A stretch of DNA of 64,000 nt. Origin: Centropus unirufus. Its lineage: Eukaryota; Chordata; Aves; Cuculiformes; Centropidae. The stretch spans positions 2,239,867-2,303,866 of the forward strand of contig VYZI01000058.1 in the NCBI GenBank assembly GCA_013397695.1. The letters are read 5' to 3'. The notes below the pieces were generated by a model. That model did no database searches. It saw only the letters and a program-made list of their open reading frames with translations, and was not told the DNA's origin. Made by a program: the position numbers and the translations under genes. Below, piece after piece: positions 23,801 to 35,800 of the stretch; the stretch's first letter is position 1; every line of letters starts with the position of its first letter.

Positions 23801-26800
23801 TGAGTAAGATCCATGTTTGGCTTGGATGGTTGAACTCAACACCAGCTCCAGTGAAAATGTCTGTATCTGATATAATATCCCAGTGGCTTTTCACAGTCAG
23901 AGAAGAGAAATATGTTCACCTTCCCTATCTCAGATGATAACTTTAAATAAAATTAACATATTCAGCAAGAACTTATTTATCTTCCTTAACTGTGATTATT
24001 CAGCTGTAAATGTTTATGTTGTCCAATGCCTATGTTTAGTCAAACAAATCTTACTGATCAAGCGCCAGCATCAAGAGCTTTTCGTCTTGCCTTTTGTGAT
24101 TATATGATGTTTTGCACCTGCCAAAACAATGCAAATTACATTATCTTACTAATTACAGACATAGTGGCTGATTTCTGACCAATGTATAGAGGTAGGACAT
24201 AACAATGTTGCTCTCCACGTGCTACATGAAGCTCTTTCTTCCTAGGTGCTACATGGACACATCCATTGCAATTATTGCAAAAAGCATGCAATAGTGGGGG
24301 TGTGTTTCTTTCCTTATTTACGGAGAAGCAGAGGCATTTTTCACATGAATAGTATTTTACATAACAGGTACCGGTCCACCCCAAGGTAAGCTGTTTCCTT
24401 TCCTGCAATTCTGCCTCAGGCTGTGCTGGCGACGGATGAGGATTTCTTGGGCTTGTTTCTCATTCATATTGGAAAGCAGGTTGTGTCGGTTGTATGCTGG
24501 TGCCTGAAACATAAAATGAACCCAGCTGATTTTCTTTGTACTTCCAACATTAGTCACTTGCACAGTCTGGTGATTACAGGACCAAGGGGATACCTGCCTC
24601 AACTTGGCCACTGACTTACTGCAAGTCTCTTTGGTATCACACGTCAAAACGCAGCCTCACACTAACCTCACTGCCACAAAGCAAGGCAGGAGGAAGTGCA
24701 AACAGAGCTGTAAGCCCCAGACCTCAAGAGCTGCATTTTGATGCTGCTTTTAATTGACTCTTGCCTGCTCAGAATGCACCATAAAAATATATCTACCTAC
24801 AAGGCTGCTACAATCTCAGGGCTTGTCCTCCCTTGGTCATCCCTCTTCTTATCACACAACTGGGAAATACAGATTTGAGGTAGGTCCCAAGAGAGAGTCA
24901 GCTGATTACCCACCACTGAGTCTTGGTTCCTAATTACTGATGCAAGGAGCAAGGTGCAGCTATGCCAGAGCACGAAAGCCTACGTTAAGAAGAGTGCATC
25001 TCCAGAATGAGATGCACAGCTGTTTCCTTTCCAAACTTGGACAAACTACACCTTAATATTACCCTAATACTGAGCATCCTTTAGAAGAAGCTTTTTAATC
25101 TATTGCATAGATGTGAAATGAGGGAAATAATTGCCTTACAGAGAAAAAATCAGTTTATAAGCCCTCTAAAAAAATGCAGAACCTGATCTGTTTCATTTGC
25201 AATGGTCCTTGTTTGTCTGGTGAGCTGGAGTATTACCAAGCCTTCTGAGTTGAAAGTGAAGTATTGAAAGTGGCATTATTTGACTTCTGATTTTTAATTT
25301 CCAATGGCACACAGTTCTCAATACCACATGGGAAGTGACTGGTGCAAACAGTCATTACTGTAATTGATTCTGAGGAGACAGAGTTCATTTCAGTAATCTA
25401 AGAGCCAGGAATATATGCAAATTGTTGCTGGTAAGATAAGAAATTAATGTCAGAAGGATAACTGGCCAGGGCAAATCAAACAATATTAGGAATGAATATC
25501 ATATTAATAATGACACATTTAAAAGAGCAGGGCCCAGCATTTTCTAGCAAATGTGTTACATGAGTTATCTGCGTTTATCTGCAGAATTTCAAGGTTACTT
25601 TAATATATCCTTTACCCCTCATTGCTGCATGAGAGCACTCAGTTGTGTATTTAAGAACCAAGGTTGGCTTAAGTAGATATTATACACTGAGCTGCATCAG
25701 AATCAGTGCAAACTTCTGCAAATCCAATCCCTGCTGAGGAATTATCACCCTCATGTTAGGAGGGAAAAAAATAGAAAACAATTTTAAACCTTGTAAAGTG
25801 ACGCTCCGGAGGAAGTGGAATTATTTTTTTCCGTCCTGTGGCAAGGGTAACCTGTGCCTCCCACACAGCCCGAGGATTTACCAACACGGCTCTCGGCTGA
25901 CTTTGGGCCACGCAATATTTACCGCCGCCGCTCCGCCCACCTCCACCGGTGTGTTTCGCTCCGGCTGGTCGCTTGCCGCTTGCCACCCGCCGCTTGCCTC
26001 CGAGCCCCACATCGCTTCCCAGGGGTCGGGCAGCCGTGCTCCCAGCCTCCCCGCATCCCGCTGCCGCCCCCGGGACGCCCACCCCGCCCAAGCTGCGCCC
26101 GCTCCCGGGGAGGAGCTGGGACCGCGGCGTGCCCCGCCGCCCCGGGGAGGTTTGAGCCCCAGGTCGCTGTGTTATGCGGGAAGCCTGGCATCTCCAGCTC
26201 AGACACAGATTTTCCTGGCTGTCCGCCGATGGAAAAAAAAAACTGCGTTGCTTTTTTTTCCACCCAGGAGCGAGCCCCGAGCCAGGGCTCCTTCACCTCC
26301 TTCCTCTCCTTCCCTTCCCTGTGCAGCTCCCGGGTAGAAGCGCCTCCTGGCCCATGTTCTCCACCAGCGTGACCCCAGGGCTGGTCTTGGTGCTACCACC
26401 CGCCGTGGCTGCGATATGGGGAGGCAAACAGGAGCTTTCAGTCTGCAAACAGCGCGCGATAGCAGGTCACTTACGCACCCTTTGTCGCACTTGATATAGA
26501 TTATGTGCCAGGACATCTCTCATGGACTCCAGCTCTGCGGAGGACAGCCTATGCCCACGCTGGTTGCTACCGCTCCTGAAAATAAAAGCCGTTTAAATAG
26601 GATAGTCATGAGCTGATCAATACTATTCACGTGAAATGATGCATCATCTATTTTTAGTGTTGGGACAGAAGGCTATGAAGAACTCATCAGTCACAAGTGA
26701 CACCATAAAATCACCCAAAGATCAACCTTAAAAAAAGACAGATTGTGCTCTTTCCAGGGTTTTATCAATAAAACAATAACTAACAATATGGGGCCTTAAG

Positions 26801-29800
26801 CTTTCATACAGCTCCAAGCAGAAACTCTCCTTTTCTTTGTCAAAGCTTCACAAGGAAGTTCATATTTAAGGATTAGATTGGGCAAGAAGCAGCTGTACAT
26901 TCAGGAGGCACTGCAAGTTTCCGCCTCTGCCTGTGTTCTTCAGCTTAGCCTAACAGTCTGGCCCTTGCAGTCCTGCTGGGTTTAACTCCTTTGAGAAAAT
27001 GCAGCAAATCCTGAAGAAATAAAGCACATACTCATTCAGGGCGTTGAGATATTTGCACTGTGGTGCAGAGAACATATAGGGTTTCCTGGGTACCGAGCTT
27101 GTTTTTCCATGTAAAATAAAAGAACCACCTAAAAGATAGTCATCTTTGTATTTTTTATAAACTGGGACAAGAAGCCCACAGTCGCTTGTAGCTGCCTGGC
27201 CTCCTCACCAGCAAAACAATGGATGAGGACTGCTGTGAAATGTTAGCTGGTTTTGCTAGATTGATCAAAATGTGTGAGAGTTAGTGTTCAGCTTAATTCC
27301 CAAGAAAAGAAAGGGAAACAGATAGCAATCATCTAGAATGAATCAGTCTGAGTTCATCTTATTGCTTCTGGGTTTTGCCTTTCTCCTTTTTGCTTTCTTG
27401 TCTCCTCTAAAAACAAAAAAACCGTTGTTCTTAGCTAAGTGATGCCCTGAAAATATTGCGTGTAAGAACACATTATGATCAATGTACAGTATTGCCAGAA
27501 CTTTGTATGCATCTGTTTGTACTACCTCTAAATTAAATTAAAACCTTTTGAGGGCAAAAGAAGGTAGATTCAAGCTAACCTAATATTATGTTCTACAAAT
27601 AAAGTTTGGAATATGCAATTGCAGCTATTTTTAAAAGATTAGCACTATTTTGTGCTATAATTTGTAGGACCATCATGTACTGCCTGGATTATACATTTTA
27701 CTGCCTCCTCCCATCAAGTGAACGGTGAGCACTGATGGCCTAGCCCTTTCCAAAGTTCCTGGAATATTATAATTAATGCCTGATACATTTCAAGGTTTTG
27801 GAATGAGTTTTCATTCCGCATCAGACCAAATCTGCCAGATTTTTCATAAAGTAAAAATCATAGAATGTCCTGAGTTGGGAAGGACCCACAAGGATCATCA
27901 AATTCAACTCCTGTTGACAACCCCAGCATTCACATCATGTGTCTAAGGGTGTTCTCCAAATGCTTCTTGAATATCATCAGGCCTGAGGCGATGACCACTT
28001 TCCTGTGGAGCCTGTTCCAGTGCTCCACTGCCCTAAGTGAAGAACTTTTTCCTAATATCCAATCTACAGCTTCCCAGAGTGTCTTCCTGCCATTCCCTCG
28101 GGTCCTATCATTTGTTACCAGAGAGAAGAAATCAGTGCATAGGGCTGGGGTAACCAATAGTTTGAGAATCTCACTGAGGCTTGAGACCCATGAGTCTTCC
28201 ACTAAGTGATTGACAAACCATAGTGAAAAGGACTCCAGAAATCTTATCCTGGCCCTGACGAATCCTTCCCATCAAGTATTTAATTGACATCCATCAATTC
28301 TCAACAATAGGAATGACACCAAATCTGGGTGTTTATCAGCAGGAAAGAAGGACTATCACCACCACTCAATTCCAGGCCAGCTGGGCAGGTTCATCGGTTG
28401 TTGGTTGTGTCTCACTTGCTTTCAGCCTTCTGGGATTACACTGAGGGGATCCACGGATCCCACCAAGTTTCCAGTCTTAGGTGTAATGAACCTTTATTCC
28501 ATACTGGATTTGACATGTTGCAGGTTGTGGGACAGCCCACGTATGCTACTTTCCACAGAAGGAAAACAAGTCTCCTAGCTGTCAGGAGCCCCTAGCTGCT
28601 GTCCCTTTGGACAACAGACAAACCCTAAGTACAACAGACAAACCCTAAGTACACTTGGCAAAGCAAACACCAGCACAGGCCCTGGGAACTAATGGTAATC
28701 TAGCACGTCAACAGGTACTGGTCTATAAAATGCAGGCTTGGCTGATTTGTGTAATGCAGAATGAACTGGAACCATCGATGCAAGCAGCTTTGACATAATA
28801 GGGAATAACTGTCAGTCTAGTTTGCACTTCACTGAATGTCTCTACAGGGTCTTACCATTGGGAATAAATGGGGGAAAACAGTGAGCAGCACTCCATGGGA
28901 AGACATCAGATCATCCCTACTTTTCCAGTTGCATATCTGACCCCCTCCACGTACCAGCACAACTGTGCCTAGTCCTAAGTCATTTAAAAGCATATTGCTT
29001 TGTTCTTAAAGTGACTTAAATAAAATAAATAGAATGCCCGGAGTTTCAGCTGAGCTGCGTTAGGAAGAGAACAAAGAGCATAAATATAGTCTGTATTGTT
29101 CTTGAGCACAAATAAAAAAAAGTGTATTGTTTCCATGGGATTAGATATTAACCTACCCAACTGATAACAATGCACAGGCATGGCAATAAAGAACAGATTG
29201 CTTTTACATTTTGCAATATATATTAAAAAGGACTTTAAAAAAACCCCAAACAAGTTTGGTATGTTACCAGACCCATAAACCAATCCTTATTGAAGCTTAT
29301 TTCTTTGTTCTCATTGAAACTTCCAGCATGTTACAACAAAGCACAACACAGGAGATAACATTTGTGAAGAAAATATTTAAATGATCATATGCCATGAAAA
29401 CTGACTGTGTCTCTGAAATGAGTATCTCTTTCTTCTTTAGAAATTAGGATAGTTGATACACNNNNNNNNNNNNNNNNNNNNNNNNNNNNNNNNNNNNNNN
29501 NTAAAATTTTGAACTTTGTGAACTCTCCACTAATCTTCACCAGCCCTGTGAAGGAAGTAACATTCATCAGACACACCTTTTGCGCAACTGCACCACCACA
29601 AATGACAACATGGCACTCTATTCTGATCTGTTCTGTATTGATACATTCTAAGATTTACTCTTACCAAAGTCCATACAAATATGGTTTTGATGCTGCCTGC
29701 TAGGCTGTGCTTTTGACTTTCAAATCCTTGTTTGTAATGCTTACATTCTGCAAACCATCAAAAGAAAATGTTCTATTTTTATTCAAATGTGAATTCTTTG

Positions 29801-32800
29801 TTGCACAGTCCATGGGCAAATTTTTCCAGTCTGTGCTGGAAATACTTACTCATATTGAACACCCATCCCACCTACTGGAATCCCACTAGCAGGAGTGCGA
29901 TTTCTGAGAAAAGTACTAATTCACATTGATGGACACATTGATGTCATGATTGCTATAGAGCTTATCTTCTCATGTGCCTAAAGGCTCCAAAACTGATTGG
30001 AAGTGCTAATAAGAGAGTTTTCTTACTACTGCACTGCAATTATTGCTGGAATTTTCTTTCAAATCTTCACTTAATTTTGATCAGATTTTTGTATCCTTAC
30101 TGAGGACAGGGGCTTAAATTATAAGCTATTTCAATCATAACAATAAAATAATTTACAAATGTTTCCATTTAGAAACCCTTCAGTCTTAATTGGGTTCACT
30201 TAATTGATCAGGAGAATGCAGGTGTGAGAAATTGGTTCAGACCAAAGATATGACAAGCCCACTATCTCGTTTCCTCCAGTGCTCAACAACAGACACCTAT
30301 TGAAGAACAGAGCCAGGAAAGTATTCATTTTCCTAGAACAATCTCACAACCTCCAGGGATCAGAATATTTCTGAGCTGCAGGCTGCACTTTTTTTTTTTT
30401 AAATTGACATTTGATTTTTAAAAAGGCTGTCTCAGTAGGAGAACCTATGCATCATTGGTTGATGCATAGTAAAATTTAATTACAGCTGGAGTACAACTGG
30501 CAAAAATTAGTCCATCATACCACCTATTTATTAGAGAATTATTTTCAATCTAAATTCTCAGCTTAGGAGATGGCTTCTGAACTACACTAAACTATTTTGT
30601 CTTATATTCTCTTTTCTGAAAGGAGAGGAATGTGTTTTGATTGCCATAGATTGTCTACCAACCTTGCACATTTTCTCTTGGCTCAGAACAGTTAAGGGAA
30701 TAGAGCAGACAGAAAGGAGCCTGACAGACACACAATCATTTTGATACAATCAGCTCAGCAAAGAATGATTTAGAAAGAAAAGGGCTAGGCCTTATGCTGC
30801 ACGTTGACGTCAGTTTCAAGAAAGAATCTTGACATGATTTGAGATAAAGAGCTTCAAAAGAGATTTTAATTTAACATCCAGTTGGTATTTGATCATTCTG
30901 GTTTGTGTTGAGATGAACATTCACGAAAAATATGCTGGGCCCTGTCAGAGACAGTGGGAAAATGGAGAGGGTTGAAGGATGCACCAGCAGACCTCAGGCA
31001 GTAGCAACAACAGTGGTCAGCAGGAGCCTGGGAAAGAGTTTGTAGGGGGCAACTGCCACCGGTATGATGGTGAGTTGCAAGGCAAGCATAAATACATAAA
31101 CAGCCATTACAGTGTGCAGGAGCAAAGATTTGTATGGGCTTCCCTTATAAGGGGTAGTTTCCTTACTGAGGACCCTGAAGGTTCCAGCATTTTTCTCCCC
31201 TGGTTTGTCTGATGCCAAGTTGTATTACCCTTTCACAGAATCATACGATCACAGAATGGTTTGGTAGGAAGAGACCTTTAACCATCACCCCTTGTCCTTT
31301 CACAATAGGCCCTCCTAAAAAGTTTGTCCCTTTCTTTTCTGCCCCCCTTAAGTACTGAAAGGCTGCAATAAGGTCTCTCTGGAGTCGTCTCTGCTCCCAG
31401 CTGAACAGGCCCAACTGTCCCAGTCTTTCCTCATGACAGGTATTCCATCCCTCTCATTATTTTTGTGGCTCTCCTGTGGACCCACTCCAACAGGTTTCTC
31501 CTTTGCTGAGGGCTCTAAACCTGGAAGCAGCACAGCAGATGGGGTCTTTCCAGAGCAGAGTAACGGGGTAGAATTAACTCCCTCGGCTTGCTGGCCATAC
31601 TTCTTGTTATGCAGCCCAAGATAGAGTTGGCTTTCTTGGCTGCAAGTGCACACCGCTGGCTTGTGTTCAGCTTTCCATCTACCAGTACCCCCAGATCCTT
31701 CTCCACAGGCCTGCTACCAGTATTTAATTGGACAAATTCGGTACAGAAGTACCAAAATACGGCAAGACTGTTTGAAGGACTGTAAACCAAAGAAAAAAAA
31801 ATTGCAAATAGTACAAGGAAATTTGCTCTCCACAAAAAAAATTGTGATTGGGGCAATCAAGTCAGGGCCTGTGCTCAAAACTCTCCCACAGGTCTCTTAG
31901 CACCTGGCATTGAGAAACAAAACCTACAGGCCAACTAAGTTATAAGTACTGACACCTTGAACCGCTGCTGTGATTTAAAGATGCCAGAGCAGCTTCTGCA
32001 CCTGACTCACAATTCCTCTTCAGAACTGCCTATCATTGAAGAAAAAGAGAGAAAATGTCCCAGTTTTAATTTTCAGTCTGTGAACAAAGAGCCAAAGTGC
32101 AAATAGGATGAGCACCAAAATGTCAACACAAGACAACAACTTCACACAATTGTCTTTTTTTCCTTACATTTCTATTAAAGTGATAAAATCCCTTGGATGT
32201 TTCCTCATTTTTTGCCCTTCCTATTCCTGCTCTGTAGAGGGTCAGGCAGTCTGTACTCACGGTAAATCAGTTGTGGAAGATTCTGAAATTTTCATGCCAC
32301 TCTCAGCCATCTCTATGGCCAGTTTTATCTCCATTTTTTTGTACAATGACACAAGACTAGATTTGGGCTGGTGTTCTCGAATTAAGATTTTCTTCAAATA
32401 CTTATTGTCAAACTTTTTAAATCTGCAAAAGAGATATTAAATAAAAATGTGAAAAATAAAGGAAATGCATTTTTATTTCTGTGGTACAAGCTGATCTTCA
32501 TTCAAATGTGCGCATGTATAATTTAGCAGTGGCAAATCAATCCAAATTGGAGGCACCTGTGGACTCCTGAAGGCCTGTGAGTGGAGACCTTTAGGTGGAC
32601 GTTTGGCATGGTCTACTGGTCCACAGAGATTGCAAAGCCCACCAGACAAAAGAAAGAAACAAGCTGCAATCAGAGCACAAAAGAGGGCTGGGTGTGTGTT
32701 TGCATCTAACACCACCACATTTGTCAGAAAAGAATAAGGCCAGTCTCCATGCTTTTGTACAAATGTTGTATTTTAGTAGGGCATAACAGCAGCAGCTGCT

Positions 32801-35800
32801 CTTACAGTAATCCTGGCCTATTCATCCAAAGAGACTCTAAATGGTCCAGCAGTTACAGTAGTTTGGGCCCATTATGTTGCTGGCAATTTTGAATCCTGAC
32901 AATTAGAGCAGAGAAAATATATTTCTTTGTATTCTGAGTAACAGAGAAATTGAATGGACCACAAAATACCATGTGCTTGCGTGCTGCAGACTGTAAAATA
33001 TTGCTGATGTGTGGCACAATTTGAATGTGAATGTGTGCTTTGGAACAGGTATGTTCTTTCAGGCAGATGTTCAGCAGAACAACAGCAGAAATTCTGATAA
33101 GGTTCTTTCAAAAGAAACAGTTTACCACATCAAGGTAATGTACTCCACAATGGTAGGAAAATCACTCCAGTTTGTACGTTTTTTCTTGACAAAGGCTGAT
33201 TTTTATACAGAGAGGTACACAAATGTTTCCACTGGGATTGGAGGTGTTTGTATTTTTCTGTGTATCAGAAGGTCTCATGGAGCATCATCACTTAGGTAAT
33301 TAATTCTGAGACGCATATGCTAAACATCTTTAAAATTGTCTAGAAAAGTCTACGTTTATGTCGTTCAATATAATTTTCTTACATTAAATATTTTTGCTTA
33401 CAGTGTGTGGTTTCAATCTGTCCCTGAACTGAAACACTACATTTATGGCTATTTTGGACAAAATCCTCTTTTCATAGCTATGAGGTAGATATGATATGAT
33501 ATAAGGGGAAATAACATTTTCTCACTGGCAATTGGAAATCCAGCAATTTCCATGGAATTAATGTTCCAGCAAAGATTTGTTTAGCTCATTGACTGTACAG
33601 ACAGTGCTGTGATATTGATGGGTGTCCTAAAGCTATCTCTGTACTGTTAGAGCCAAGAGGACATCTTAGCTGCTAAGTCCAGGTATATGTGCTATAGACA
33701 TGAACTAAATTTTAGACCACAACATCATGATACAATGTTTGTGGAAAAGGAAGGTTAGTCTCTCTCCACACCACCTTTCACATGCTGAGATAGTGGATAC
33801 ACAGCCACAAAGCTCCCTTAGAGAAAAGCTAAAGGGAATGGCAGCTGAGAATGGCAGATCTATAGCTTCTGAGCAGTGCCTGGAAGCACCACAGAGCTTC
33901 ACAAAACTGTCTTGACCTGCTTGTAGAAGACACGACACAGGTCCTTGCATGTCTAAATGAAGAGCAGCTTGAAAGTATCTGCTTATGCTACTACATATAG
34001 AAATTCAACTGTTCCCTTCAGCACTCATTTTAAATATTACTAAATACGTGCAAGGACAGGTGAACAATTATTACTGAATCTGTGTTCACCAACAAGGGAT
34101 CATATTTGCTGTTGAGGGTTACAGCAAAGTCAGCGAGGCATTGACACCATACATAGCATCCTTTCTAAATCCAGACCTAAAGGACCACTGTCACGTATCT
34201 CAGATTTATGCCAAAGCTATGTGTACAGGCTGATGGCTGCAGTGTGAGTTCATGTGGCATGTTTTCCTTTCAGAAGCCTCATTTTCTGCTTGTTTGTGCA
34301 GAAACAATTTAACAGGCAATACACAAGCACTGCACTCCCAAGAGATAACGGTTACTCAGGAGTCTACTTTAAAAAGAAATATTGCCCACATCCCACTATT
34401 TTCATGCTATTTTAGCTTTATAGGATACGCGACTGTTTTCCTATTCTATTTATCTATTGTATTTTACATGATAGATAGGTTCTTCTATTATAGTAGTCTG
34501 CAATAAGACACGCTTACTTATCTCTCAGCTGATAATGACTCCAATGTCCACAGATATCTTCAATACCAGCCTTCAAATGATCCATCAACTAGAGGAACAA
34601 ACATGGAAAAATTTTAAGTGGCTATTATTAGAAAATAATGCCACCACAAATATGTAATTTGACAGGATTTTGAGACTTTAATCGGGAGTCACAAGTATAT
34701 TGTGAAAGCATCTGCATTTCTCTAAAAAAATCAAGGCAAAGAATCTTATATAAGTTTCCAGCATCCTAGAAATGGACAGAAGAATGGCCAGTGCTAACGC
34801 ATATTGTTATAAGTGGTGCTTTTACAATAGAAATTGCATTCAAGGTTAAGTGTAAAGGTTCAAATAGTAAGAATTAAACACACTTCAAATTCAAATCAAT
34901 TGAGATACTTCAATTTTACTAAGTCTCTGCATGTGCTTAATTTTAAGGCACAACATTTCTGTTAATTTCAAGTCTATTTCCTATTGTAAAAATGAAAGCA
35001 TGTACTTACATTTTGTATAGAGTTGTCACTTTGAGCATCTTTCTGTTTCGTTTTTTTCTATACAATGTTAGTTTGAGAACCAAAGTGAATGTTTGAGAGG
35101 GGGAAATAATTTCAAACTAAATTTGCAGACCAATGGTTCAACTCATTTCAGTTCAATAAAACTCGATTAAAGACTTTTAAGTTGCCAGTCAGTCTAGGAC
35201 CAGTGAACATATGGCAACAAAGGTATCTGAAAAATCTGGCTTGGAAGGATAACAAGTGCATTTTGCAAACACTGCCTTTATATTTCTGTCCTGCCATCAT
35301 CACAAGTATCAAGATGCAAGGGCCCTGCAATATCATGACAAGCATGGTCCATTATAATACGATAGTCACTATGAATACAAATGAGATATCGTATTTTGAA
35401 TTATTATGCTTAGGATTTCTTCCAAAGGTCATTAAAAGTATTCAGTGTCTCAATCCACAAATGTCAGTGCAACCAAAAGCCTCACTCTGTCCAGCTATTT
35501 TGGAATATCATTTCTCTTATTTTTAGGATATCAGCTACTGACATAAAAAAAACTCACTCGCACATTAATTTCTTCATTGATGGACTCCTTTTTGTTGGTC
35601 TTTTTAACATCTAGATATCTTACCAGTGGTCCAATTGTAATTCCCTGCATGTGGAACAATGAGTTGAAATGTTAGTTATCTTTTAGAAAAAGCAGAAAGC
35701 AAAGAGTTTGCATTTTAATCAATTAGACAAGCTATGTCTTAAACACAATTATGATCTGTTACTTGTATGCAGAGCTACAGAAGAGGATTAAAATTAAAAA

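Larger units (their letters stand above)
26576..32260 (-). other. SLC9A4 intron 8
   Basis: The largest intron of the gene (5.7 kb). It holds two minus-oriented CR1 fragments (27.86 and 31.24 kb), a duplicated 20-base unit (28.6 kb), an assembly gap (29.46 kb), a perfect hairpin (30.45 kb) and a motif cluster next to exon 9 (26.63 to 26.66 kb). No other coding exon was recognised. Confidence 0.85.

Noticed and set aside
25753..26372. Long open frames (194 and 172 codons on plus; 111 to 125 on minus) as a new protein gene
   Set aside because: They coincide exactly with the CpG island, where stop codons are rare in all frames. The products are Pro/Ala/Arg/Ser-rich, have no domain, and exist on both strands at once.
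31515..31856. 113-codon minus open frame
   Set aside because: It is mostly CR1 remnant. The peptide words (VEKDLGVLVDGKLN, CALAAKKANSILGCI) are typical of decayed CR1 open reading frame tails, not a host gene.
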